Shown piece by piece: positions 7,867 to 16,138 of a stretch of DNA of 64,000 nucleotides; the first letter of the stretch is position 1, and the number at the start of each line of letters is the position of its first letter. Below the pieces are notes generated by a model that saw only the letters and a program-made list of their open reading frames with translations, made no database searches and had not been told where the DNA came from. The translations under genes and the position numbers were made by a program. Source of the DNA: DATHRK01 sp035513295 (lineage in GTDB: Bacteria; Gemmatimonadota; Gemmatimonadetes; Longimicrobiales; RSA9); assembly GCA_035513295.1 (NCBI GenBank), contig DATKCH010000095.1, positions 1 to 64,000 on the forward strand. The letters run 5' to 3'.

Positions 7867-10800
7867 CTACCGGTCGGAGAGCCGGGCGAGGCCGTTCGTG
7901 GCGCGCCGCAGCTCGTCGTGCAGATGCCCTTCGGCGCCGCGCATTCGCTCGACGAACCGAGCGTAGTGGAGGCGGGCGGCTTCGAGCTGGCCGAGCGACT
8001 CGTACAACTCCGCCCTCCGGAGTGCCGCCGGCGCGGCGTACCAGAGATCGGCCGCCTCGTGGCCCGGGAAGGTGGCGTACCAGCGGAGCGCGTCGCGCGG
8101 GCGCCCGGTCGCGGCCAGGGTCTCGGCGCGCAGCCAGCGCTCCAGCGGGCGCGCGTAGTCCCTCAGCGTCTCCCCGTGCCCGCCGGACGGACGCCGCGGA
8201 GGCCCGAGCGCGGCGAGCGCCGCTCCCGCGTCGCCGTCCTCCAGGGCGACCGTGGCGCGGATCAGGCCCGGATACGCGACGGCGTCCTCCGAGCCCAACC
8301 CTTCCAGTCGGTCCGCCGTGCGGAGGGCGTCATCGAACGCTCCCGCGCGCGCCTGCCGAATGCCCACAAGAAGCAGGCGACGCTCCTCCATGAGGCCGTT
8401 CCAGCGTAGCGGGGGCACCGAGTTGGACTCCATCCAGACGGGATCCGTTTGCGGTGGTAGCGCGCGGTCGAAGGAGGGGTCGCCGATCAGCGCCTCGACC
8501 AGCGCCTGGCGGGCCGAGTCGGGCCGGTGGAGCGGCAGCAGCTCGAGGGCGGCCGCCAGCTCCCGGCGTGTCGCCTCGGGGAGTTCCGGCGCCTGATCGA
8601 CCTCCGCTCGGGCGAGGGAAAGACGCCCCCGCGCGTACTCGATGCGGACCAGGAGCGCGCGTACCGCCGCGCGCTCGCCCGCGCCCCGTCCCGACGCCAG
8701 CAGGGCGCGCGCCAGCTCAGCGGCCGCGTCGAAACGATTCGTATTGGCGGCCAGGCTGGACAGCAACGTCGTCCCGACCCGCTCGCCCGAGGCGACGATC
8801 GCGTCGATCGCGGCTTCGATGAGCCGCCGGTCATCGGACAGGAAGGCGTCGAGCGCCTCCATCTCGAGCGTCCACGCCGCCGTGGCTCCCCCGCCCGCCG
8901 ACGCCGCCAGCGTCCGGACACCTTCCCGGTCTCCGTCGCGCGCCAGGATCCGCGCCAGGTGGAGTGCCGCGCCCGCGTCGCCGGGCTCGAGCGCGAGCGC
9001 CTGCTCGAACGGACGCCTGGCCGCGGTCAGGTCCGTACCTGTCGTCGGACCCCAGTGGAACAGCAGCTCGCCCAGCTGGCGCCAGCCGTCGACGTGCGTG
9101 GGCTGCAGCGCCGTGGCCTGGCGGTAGAACGTTTCGGCCTCCGGGACGCGGGCGTCCAGGTGGTTCAGCCACGCCTCGAGGAACAGCTGGTCGGACCGCG
9201 GCAGGCTCGCGGAATGCCGGCGCGCGGCTTCGGCCGCCTCCGCGGGGACGCCGGAGACGCCGGCTCCGTAGGCCGCCGCGCTCAGTCCGTAGTGGGCCAG
9301 TGCAAACGTGGAGTCCTCGCGCACGGCCATGCCGAACTCGTCCATCGCCTCGCGATACCAGCCGTCGCGCGCGGCCACCTCTCCCCTCAGGAACGCCTTC
9401 AGCGCGCCCAGCGGAGAGCCGGCGCGTACGGCGCTCCGCTCGAGCCCGTCATAGCCGATTCCTTCGAGGAGCTGGCGGGCCAGGCGATCGGCCAGGCCGA
9501 ACACCTCGCTCGCGCGGCCCTCGGCCGTCGCCACGTGACCCCCGGTGGCCCGGTCGTCGTCGAGCCGATGGAGCGTCACGGTGACGTGCACGGCGCTGTC
9601 CTGCTCCATCACGTCACCCTGGATGAAATAGGAAGCCCCGAACCGCCGCGCCGTCGCGATCGCGATGGTGATTTCGTCGGCCCTTGCGCGCTGCGCCACG
9701 AACGAGTCGATCGCCCGACGGTCCACCGTCCGCAGGTCCCCCGCGCCGTTCAGGGCGTCCGAGACGAGCCGCGCCACACCCTCCCCGAGGAACCGGAGCG
9801 ATTCGGCGCCTTCGTAGCGGAATGGAAGCACCGCCAGGACCGCCTCCGAGGCGGCCGGCGCTTCGGGCGCTGGCTCCCCGCCCCCGAAGCCCGCGGCGAG
9901 CGCCACCGTGATCACGGCCGCGGCGCTCGCCAACCAGGGGGCCAGGCTGCGCCGCGACAAGGTCGAAGCCCCGCGGCGGGAGGCGGTCGGGCCATGCTGG
10001 GCCGCGACGACGGTCTCGGGGGCGCGCGGCGCGACGGACTCCGAATTCGCCGGGGCCCCCGGCAAGGGGGCGGCGGGCGAAAGGGCACGGCCAGGGACGG
10101 GGGCCGCCTGCAGCCGCTCATCCCTCCCGGGGGCGTCGGCCGACGCTCGCTCCGGCGGGCGCACATCGCCGCGCCGGATCGACGCGATCAGGCGTTCGGT
10201 TTCCTCGCCGGGTCCGATCTCGTACAGCCGCTCCAGCCGCTCCGTGAACTCCTCGTGGGCGCGCAGCGCACCGGTGACATCCCCGGAGCGCGCGAGCAGC
10301 GTGAGCAGGCGTCGCGCCCCGATCTCGTCGGTCGGCGCCAGCCCGAGCGCCCGGCGGGCGTATCGGGCCGCGAGCGCGAACCGGCCCGTTCCTTCCGCCT
10401 CGTTCACGAGGCTCCAGCACGCATCGACGGCTCGCCGGCGGATCCGCCCGCGCTCCTCCTCCAGCCAGGATTCGAAGTAGGGTGCGTCCGAAAGATGGAA
10501 GCCCTCCATGAGGTCGCCGCGGTACAGCTCCAGCGCTTCCTCCGGCGCGCCCCGCTCCAGCAGGTCCTCGAACTCGGTCGCGTCGCACCACGCGTCCGTG
10601 AGCCGCAGACGGTCTCCCTGCGAGTCTATGGTTCGTTTGCCCAGGCGGGAGCGGAGAAAATGCAGGGCGTTGCGAAGCGCGCCGCGAGCTCGGGACTCGT
10701 CCGACTCGGGCCAGAAGACAGGCAGGAGGGAATCCCGGGCGAGCGGCGAATGGTTCGCACGGAGGGCCAGGTAGGCCAGCAGCGCTACGCGCTTCGGGTG

Positions 10801-10872
10801 AGCCAGGAGCGCCCGCGAACCCGCGCCGTCGCCCTCGATGTCGAGGGCTCCCAACAGACGAAGTCGGATCAT
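7867..10872 (-). CDS. SARP-type transcriptional regulator with BTAD, membrane segment and TolB-like/TPR region
   Basis: 1001 residues. The first ~95 form an OmpR-like winged helix (IRLRLLGALDIEG...HPKRVALLAYLAL...SDESRARGALRNALHFLRSRLG). A bacterial transcriptional activator domain follows to about residue 240 (YRGDLMEGFHLSDAPYFESWLEEER). A single hydrophobic segment lies near 310-330 (APWLASAAAVITVALAAGF), followed by a TolB/FlgO-like domain (VLAVLPFRYEGAESLRFLGEG...RTVDRRAIDSF) and TPR helices. A SARP head anchored to the membrane suggests a one-component regulator. Its sensory half resembles the body of the convergent gene at 5458-7854. A dyad symmetric element sits 32 bases upstream of the start. 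Confidence 0.88.
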   Translation of the reverse strand: MIRLRLLGALDIEGDGAGSRALLAHPKRVALLAYLALRANHSPLARDSLLPVFWPESDESRARGALRNALHFLRSRLGKRTIDSQGDRLRLTDAWCDATEFEDLLERGAPEEALELYRGDLMEGFHLSDAPYFESWLEEERGRIRRRAVDACWSLVNEAEGTGRFALAARYARRALGLAPTDEIGARRLLTLLARSGDVTGALRAHEEFTERLERLYEIGPGEETERLIASIRRGDVRPPERASADAPGRDERLQAAPVPGRALSPAAPLPGAPANSESVAPRAPETVVAAQHGPTASRRGASTLSRRSLAPWLASAAAVITVALAAGFGGGEPAPEAPAASEAVLAVLPFRYEGAESLRFLGEGVARLVSDALNGAGDLRTVDRRAIDSFVAQRARADEITIAIATARRFGASYFIQGDVMEQDSAVHVTVTLHRLDDDRATGGHVATAEGRASEVFGLADRLARQLLEGIGYDGLERSAVRAGSPLGALKAFLRGEVAARDGWYREAMDEFGMAVREDSTFALAHYGLSAAAYGAGVSGVPAEAAEAARRHSASLPRSDQLFLEAWLNHLDARVPEAETFYRQATALQPTHVDGWRQLGELLFHWGPTTGTDLTAARRPFEQALALEPGDAGAALHLARILARDGDREGVRTLAASAGGGATAAWTLEMEALDAFLSDDRRLIEAAIDAIVASGERVGTTLLSSLAANTNRFDAAAELARALLASGRGAGERAAVRALLVRIEYARGRLSLARAEVDQAPELPEATRRELAAALELLPLHRPDSARQALVEALIGDPSFDRALPPQTDPVWMESNSVPPLRWNGLMEERRLLLVGIRQARAGAFDDALRTADRLEGLGSEDAVAYPGLIRATVALEDGDAGAALAALGPPRRPSGGHGETLRDYARPLERWLRAETLAATGRPRDALRWYATFPGHEAADLWYAAPAALRRAELYESLGQLEAARLHYARFVERMRGAEGHLHDELRRATNGLARLSDR

Positions 10873-10903
10873 CTCGTGTGGATTACGGCGCGTGTCGGGC
10901 CGC

Positions 10904-10922
10904 CGTTAGCCCGCAGCTAACG
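10904..10922. promoter_or_regulatory. 7-bp dyad upstream of the SARP gene
   Basis: CGTTAGC, a 5-base spacer CCGCA, then GCTAACG form a perfect inverted repeat 32-50 bases upstream of the SARP start at 10872. Position and symmetry suit an operator or a leader hairpin. Which of these it is cannot be decided from sequence. Confidence 0.4.
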
Positions 10923-11068
10923 CCTGGCACACGGTAGCTCGGCAGATTGCTTCCCGCAAACCCGCCGAACGGGTCCGCGAGTCGGTCACGGACGGGTCGG
11001 GGTTCGCGAAAGAGACCAGCGTTCGACTCCGCCCGGCGACCGTCCGGATGTGAATCGTGACCTGGTCA

Positions 11069-11108
11069 GGGGCATTCGGCCGTGGCGGGCGGCCGGTGCC
11101 CCTTTTTT
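11069..11108 (+). terminator. Rho-independent terminator on the plus strand with no assigned gene
   Basis: GGGGCA (11069-11074) pairs with TGCCCC (11097-11102) and CGGCCG (11077-11082) pairs with CGGCCG (11090-11095). A small internal loop separates the two helices, the terminal loop has 7 bases, and six T residues follow (11103-11108). Both flanking genes are on the minus strand, so this should end a plus-strand transcript that starts somewhere between about 10870 and 11068. Confidence 0.7.
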
Positions 11109-11127
11109 CGTCGCGGGCGGCTCGCCT

Positions 11128-12033
11128 TCAGCGGCGCCGCAGGACCAGGTCGCCGTTGCCCGAGGACACGATGAGGCGGCGCCCGCCCCGGCCGATGCGC
11201 GCCTCTACGCGGTGGGGATCGAGCCGGCCCTCGATGGTCATGGGAAAGTCGCTCTCGACCTTCCCGTTCCCCAGGCGCGCTTCGAGGTCGGCGTTGAAAT
11301 CGGCCGGCAGGGTAAGCTCGATCCTGCCGTTGCCGCTGCTGAACCGCATGGGACCGTCGCCGGGAAGCGACGCGATGTCGATTTGAAGGTCGCCGTTGCC
11401 GGAGCTGGCGGTGACGGGTCCCCGCGCCGTGGAAACCTCCACGCGGCCGTTGCCGCTGGACGCCTCCACGGGCCCTCCCGCGCGCGCCACGGTGACCGCT
11501 CCGTTCCCGGACGCTGCGTGCACTCGACCGGCCGCGCCGTCCACGTCCACGGACCCGTTGCCGCTCGCGGCGGCGACGTCACCGCCCGCGCCCTCGACGC
11601 GGACCGCGCCGTTGCCTGATCCGGCGGTCAGATCGATCCCGGCCGGCAGCAGCACCCTCAGGTCGCCGCGGGAGTCGTCGTCGGACCAACGTCCGTTGCG
11701 CGAGTCGACGCCCCGATCGGTGCAGCGGTCGATGCCGGCGCGCAGTGCGCAGACGATCATCTCGTCGCCGTTCCGCACCACCTCGAAGGTGATGTCGCCT
11801 TCGTGTCCGTGCGCCACACCCGTCACCTCCAGGGTCGCCCCGGACGCCGGACGAACGTCGACCTCGCCGGTGGCGGTCGCCAGGCGCAGCGCGCCGCCCT
11901 CGGGCAACGCGCCGGAGAAGACGGTTTCGGTGCGTTGAGCGAACAGCGCACCCGGGATCGGCAGGGCACCGAGGAGGGAGAGCAGGAGCGCGACGCCTGG
12001 AGCGGCGCCGAATCGTGCTGTCGAAGTGAACAT
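11128..12033 (-). CDS. DUF4097 beta-solenoid protein, exported
   Basis: 301 residues with a signal peptide (GVALLLSLLGALPIPGALFAQ). Residues ~145 to the end carry about eight SGNG-type turns at roughly 18-residue spacing (for example SGNGAVRVEGAGG, SGNGSVDVDGAAG, SGNGRVEVSTARG). This is the pattern of DUF4097 right-handed beta-solenoids. Such proteins are common in Gemmatimonadota and usually lie near anti-sigma or envelope genes; their function is unknown. ATG 12033 is chosen because the signal peptide begins there; upstream sequence in frame is not protein-like. Confidence 0.88.
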   Translation of the reverse strand: MFTSTARFGAAPGVALLLSLLGALPIPGALFAQRTETVFSGALPEGGALRLATATGEVDVRPASGATLEVTGVAHGHEGDITFEVVRNGDEMIVCALRAGIDRCTDRGVDSRNGRWSDDDSRGDLRVLLPAGIDLTAGSGNGAVRVEGAGGDVAAASGNGSVDVDGAAGRVHAASGNGAVTVARAGGPVEASSGNGRVEVSTARGPVTASSGNGDLQIDIASLPGDGPMRFSSGNGRIELTLPADFNADLEARLGNGKVESDFPMTIEGRLDPHRVEARIGRGGRRLIVSSGNGDLVLRRR

Positions 12034-12133
12034 GAGCGGTCCGGTGCTGGTGTGAGCGCCCGAGCGGGCGCGCCGGGCGGCAGTCCCGGCAATGCTACGA
12101 TGCCGCCCGCTCCATTGAGGTTTGGGCGGGCGA

Positions 12134-14770
12134 CTAGAACGTGACGGCCTCGCCGACGTAGAAGGCGGTGCGGCCCCCGCCCCGGGCGAAGTACGCGGAG
12201 ACGACCGCCCGACGCTCCAGGAAGGCGATCCAGATGCCCCCTCCCGCCGCCGCCCTCCAGCGGTCGGAATCCTCCCCCTCGAACCAGACCCGGCCGGCGT
12301 CGGCGAGCCCCAGCAGGCCGACCTGCGCCGGCAGGAGCGCGCGGAAGCGGGCGACCGGAACTCGCAGCTCCGTGGTTGCCGCCAGCGCCGCGTCCCCGGC
12401 AAAGCGGTCGCTGCGCAGTCCGCGCACGGTGCCGCGCCCACCGATGTAGGCCGCCTCATGGTACGGCGCTGATCCCCACACCCGCTCGCCGTGGATGCTC
12501 GCGCCCAGCGTGGCCTCGAACGGCGCCCGAGCGGTCAGGTAGGCGCTCGCTTGCGCGCCGATCTTCCCGAACGCGTCGGTCACGTCGAAAAGGGGCGGCG
12601 TGACGAGTCCTTCGACCGTCAGGACCGCGCCGCCGGTGGGATACACGGCATGGTCGAGGCCGTCCCAGCCCGCACGCGCTCTCAGCCCGGCTTCCCGGAA
12701 GTCGCCCGACCCCAACGGCATGAGGAGACCGACGAACCGGCCCTCCCCGTGCCGGTCCCGGGTCAGTCGGAGGAAGGGACCGGCCTCCACGAACAGCGTC
12801 GCCGACGGGTCCCAGCGCAGGCTCGCGCCGACGCGGGCGTCCCACCTCTCCGCGCGAAAGAACTCCTCGGCGTCCCCGGTCGCGCGCGCCGGGGTGTCGA
12901 TCGGTGGCTCGTCCGACGTCTCGTTGCCGAAGCCGTAGAAGTGGTTGCGTTCGAGTCCGCTCGCTCGCGCCTCCGCGAGGAAGCTCAGTGAAGGCGCGAC
13001 CTCCCGCAGCTCCAGCTCGAGCGCGGCGCGCGGGAGCCCGGTGAAGGTCCCGACCGCGGCGCTGAACGTGAGCCGCCGCGCGAAGGGATGCTTCCGAAAG
13101 CCATAGCGCAGCCAGTTCACCGTTCCGCCGATCACGAGGCCGTGGTCCGGATCGACCCCGGCGGCCGGCGCGCGCGCGGACAGCGACCCCCAGTCCCGCG
13201 CGAACGCCTGGTGGGACGGGCTCGCAAGGTCGCGCGGCCGATCGTAAGCGCGCGCATCGATCCCGGAGCCCGTGTTGTCGCCCCGGTCATCGTAAAAGCG
13301 CGCGATCGCGCTCGTGGACCGGTCCTCGAAGCGGTCGTCGCCGCCGCCGCCGATGACGCGCACGACGATGGGGGTCGGGCCATCTCCGCTCGCGACGAAG
13401 CGGTCGTCGTCGCCGCGCATGTAGACCCGGACCTCCGACGTCTCGTCGGGCAGGAACGTGCGGTCGAAGAACGGGCGCCCGGGGGCGCTTCCGTTCGCGG
13501 GGGCGGGCGACAGGGTGAACCGGACCGAGCCGTCCGCGAGGACGCGCGCCTCGGCGAGCTCCTCCTCGTCGGTGGCGTACACCTCGGGCGCCTCGGCGAG
13601 CAGCGCGTAGTACTCGGCCGCGAAGCTCGGGAGCGCGTCGCGTCGCGTCCGCAGCGCGCGCGCGACCTGGTCCCCGATCCGCTGGCGGTGGGGATCGGGC
13701 ATGGCGGCCACCGACCGCTCGATGACCTCGTTCGTCAGCCGCGCCCTCAGGTCCGCGGAGATCTCCTCCCAGTCCGACCGCGACAGGCCCGAGAGCAGCT
13801 CGCGGTCCAGGCGCCGCGCGCTCCAGGTCGCCCGCCACGCGGGCGGGAAGCGTTCCCCGAACCCCGTGTATTGGGGCCAGATCCCGGCCACCGCGAGCGC
13901 CAGCATTCCGTCGAGCCGACTGAACGCCCAGTCGCGGTCGCGAGGTATCGGGCGCCATACCCGAACGCCCGCGGTGTCGAACGCCGCCCAGCGCCACTGG
14001 TCCGGGTGTCGGTCCCAGTCGCCGACGAACGCGTCGAGGAGGCGGGCGCGCAGATAGGCTCCCGCGTCGATCACGTCGGCCTGGTCCCCCTCGATGCGGT
14101 CCAGAAAGCTCTCGGAGCCGACGACCCGGCTCGAGCCGGCGAAACCCCGCGCGCCTTCCTCGCCCTCGTTCGGGCGCACCTCGACCAACCCGAGCAGGCC
14201 GGCGAACGCCTCCCGGAAGGTCCCGAGGCGGGGGTCGTCCGGCATGATGTACAGCGCCGGCACGGCGTGCAGCACGCCGGCGGCCTCCAGGATCGGATCG
14301 ACCACGAGCGCGGACGACGGCAACATGTGCGCTATCTGGTCCTGGAGAATGTCGGCCGCGAGCGACTCGCGGATCACCGGGTCGAGCGCCTGCGTCGCGT
14401 CCTTGTCCACGGACCGGAACTGATACGTGTCGCCGTCGGCGCCGCGCAGGCGGAGCGACCGGGTCTGCGCCCCGCCGCCGAGCTCGATGGGCTCGAGGCC
14501 CCCGGCGAACGCGTCCAGGTCGAGGACCCGGACGCGGATCGGAACCTCCCACAGGTCGCGGTAACCGGAGCCCAACAGGAAGCGGTGAAAACCCCCCGCG
14601 CGGTACGACAGGCTGGGGACCACGGTGACGGTGTCCCCGGGCACCGCCCTGGCGGGCGCGACTCGCCCGACGTCCAACTCGGCGGTGTCTCGCGGGTCAC
14701 CCGGCGCCTGCGCCGACAGAGGCGGCGTCCAGGGGGCCGTCGACACCAGCAGCGCGGCGCCCAGCGCCAT
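12134..14770 (-). CDS. Omp85-family outer-membrane protein with large N-terminal kinase-like region
   Basis: About 878 residues from ATG 14770 (MALGAALLVSTAPWTPPLSAQA, a plausible signal peptide); GTG 14857 would add 29 residues. The last ~320 residues form a BamA/TamA-type 16-strand barrel region (HFYGFGNETSDEPP, GGRGTVRGLRSDRFAGDAALAATTELRVPV, end AFYVGEAVTF). No POTRA repeats are evident. Instead residues ~100-420 carry RSVDKD (K123), GDWDRHPDQW (251-259) and PRDRDWAF (276-283). Their order recalls the lysine, catalytic loop and metal-binding aspartate of HipA/CotH/Fam20-type kinases. The barrel call is firm; kinase activity is inference. Confidence 0.85.
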   Translation of the reverse strand: MALGAALLVSTAPWTPPLSAQAPGDPRDTAELDVGRVAPARAVPGDTVTVVPSLSYRAGGFHRFLLGSGYRDLWEVPIRVRVLDLDAFAGGLEPIELGGGAQTRSLRLRGADGDTYQFRSVDKDATQALDPVIRESLAADILQDQIAHMLPSSALVVDPILEAAGVLHAVPALYIMPDDPRLGTFREAFAGLLGLVEVRPNEGEEGARGFAGSSRVVGSESFLDRIEGDQADVIDAGAYLRARLLDAFVGDWDRHPDQWRWAAFDTAGVRVWRPIPRDRDWAFSRLDGMLALAVAGIWPQYTGFGERFPPAWRATWSARRLDRELLSGLSRSDWEEISADLRARLTNEVIERSVAAMPDPHRQRIGDQVARALRTRRDALPSFAAEYYALLAEAPEVYATDEEELAEARVLADGSVRFTLSPAPANGSAPGRPFFDRTFLPDETSEVRVYMRGDDDRFVASGDGPTPIVVRVIGGGGDDRFEDRSTSAIARFYDDRGDNTGSGIDARAYDRPRDLASPSHQAFARDWGSLSARAPAAGVDPDHGLVIGGTVNWLRYGFRKHPFARRLTFSAAVGTFTGLPRAALELELREVAPSLSFLAEARASGLERNHFYGFGNETSDEPPIDTPARATGDAEEFFRAERWDARVGASLRWDPSATLFVEAGPFLRLTRDRHGEGRFVGLLMPLGSGDFREAGLRARAGWDGLDHAVYPTGGAVLTVEGLVTPPLFDVTDAFGKIGAQASAYLTARAPFEATLGASIHGERVWGSAPYHEAAYIGGRGTVRGLRSDRFAGDAALAATTELRVPVARFRALLPAQVGLLGLADAGRVWFEGEDSDRWRAAAGGGIWIAFLERRAVVSAYFARGGGRTAFYVGEAVTF

Positions 14771-14953
14771 CACGGGCCGGATGATTTCGTCCAGCGGTGT
14801 CGTGGGAAACCCATCCCGCCATCCGTTCGGGGATCGCGCCAGACCAGCGGAGCGCACAGGTTAGCTCGGCGTGGGCCCTCGCGCGACGTCGCGCGCGCGG
14901 GACGAGACCTGCGGCCCCAGGGGCCGTGCTCCAGGCGAGCGCCGAAGGAGAGC

Positions 14954-16138
14954 GTGGCGAACGACCGAACCGGCGCGCCGGCCGCCGAATACGCGCTAGG
15001 GCTGCTCGAACGCCTGGTGCGGACGCCGTCCGTCAATCCGGCGCTCGCGGCAGGGCCGCAAGCCGCGACGCGGGCCGGGGAGACCGCCGTGGCGAGGCTC
15101 GTCGAGGCCGAGCTTCGGGCGCTCGGCTACGACGTGGACTGGCGGGAGCCGCGCCCCGGCCGACCGAGCGTCGTGGGCCGGCTGCGGGGGGCGGGCGCCG
15201 GTCCGTCGCTGATGCTGAACGGCCATCTCGACACCGTCGGCGTGGCCGGGATGCCGGAGCCGTTCGCCGCGCGGCGCGAGGATGGCAGGCTTTACGGGCG
15301 CGGGGCCTGCGACATGAAGGGCGGAATCGCGGCGATGCTCGCGGCGGCGCGCGCGCTGGCAGGGTCGCCGGCGGCGCTCGCGGGGGACCTGCTGGTGGCG
15401 GCGGTGGCGGACGAGGAGACCGAGAGCCTGGGGACGCTCGACGTGCTGGGGCACTACCGCCCCGACGCGGCGATCGTGACCGAGCCCACCGGACTCGCGC
15501 CGTGCATCGCGCACAAGGGGTTCGTCTGGCTCGAGGTGACCGTTCCCGGCCGCGCCGCGCACGGGAGCCGGCCGGACCTGGGCATCGACGCGAACGTGAG
15601 GCTGGGCGAGCTCCTCTCAGGCGTCGGAGCGCTCGCACGCGACCTGGGCCGGCGGCCGCCGCACCCGCTGCTCGGGACGGCGTCCGTGCACGCGGGCCGC
15701 GTGCGCGGGGGCACCGGCGAGAGCACCTACGCCGCCACGGCGTCGGCGGTACTCGAGCGGCGCACGCTCCCGGGCGAAGGCGCGGCCGACGCCGAGGCCG
15801 AGGTGAACGCGATCCTCTCGACCAGCGAGTGGGGCCGCGACGCGCGGGTGCGGGTCCTGCTGGACAGGGCGCCGTTCGAGACCGGCGTGGACGCGCCCAT
15901 CGTAGGAGCGCTCAGGGCTGCCCTGGTCGCCCGCGGCCACGACGCGGCGTGCGTGGGCCAGCCCCCCTGGATGGACGCCGCGCTGCTCGCGGCGGCAGGC
16001 GTGGACACCGTCGTCATCGGGCCCGCGGGGGAGGGCGCGCACGCGGCCGTCGAGTGGGTGGACACGGCTTCGGTGGTGGAGCTGGCGGAGGTGCTGGCGG
16101 CTACCGCCCGGAGCTACTGCGGCACGGTCGGACCTTGA
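14954..16138 (+). CDS. M20-family deacylase (ArgE/DapE type)
   Basis: 394 residues. Zinc-site motifs are in order: NGHLDTV (His and the following Asp), YGRGACDMKGG (bridging Asp), VADEETESLGT (catalytic and metal Glu), EPTG (Glu/Asp ligand) and a C-terminal GPAGEGAHAAVEWV with the last His. The dimerisation insert (GFVWLEVTVPGRAAHGSRPDLGIDA) is intact. The family removes acyl groups from amino acids or dipeptides (acetylornithine, succinyl-diaminopimelate and others); the substrate is not predictable. GTG 14954 is preceded by AAGGAG at 14945-14950. Its end overlaps the convergent AstE-like gene by 25 bases. Confidence 0.9.
   Translation: MANDRTGAPAAEYALGLLERLVRTPSVNPALAAGPQAATRAGETAVARLVEAELRALGYDVDWREPRPGRPSVVGRLRGAGAGPSLMLNGHLDTVGVAGMPEPFAARREDGRLYGRGACDMKGGIAAMLAAARALAGSPAALAGDLLVAAVADEETESLGTLDVLGHYRPDAAIVTEPTGLAPCIAHKGFVWLEVTVPGRAAHGSRPDLGIDANVRLGELLSGVGALARDLGRRPPHPLLGTASVHAGRVRGGTGESTYAATASAVLERRTLPGEGAADAEAEVNAILSTSEWGRDARVRVLLDRAPFETGVDAPIVGALRAALVARGHDAACVGQPPWMDAALLAAAGVDTVVIGPAGEGAHAAVEWVDTASVVELAEVLAATARSYCGTVGP

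Noticed and set aside
8527..10920. Plus-strand open frame of about 800 codons across the SARP gene
   Set aside because: Arg/Gln/Gly-rich, no start signal, no known domain; it is the antisense of the SARP/TPR protein.
11021..11029. GTTCGACTC resembling a tRNA T-loop
   Set aside because: The bases on either side cannot form the five-base T stem, and no acceptor or anticodon stem can be drawn around it.
11140..11640. Regularly spaced short DNA repeats that could suggest a CRISPR or tandem repeat array
   Set aside because: They are the codons of SGNG turns in the DUF4097 beta-solenoid; spacing and sequence vary as expected for protein repeats.
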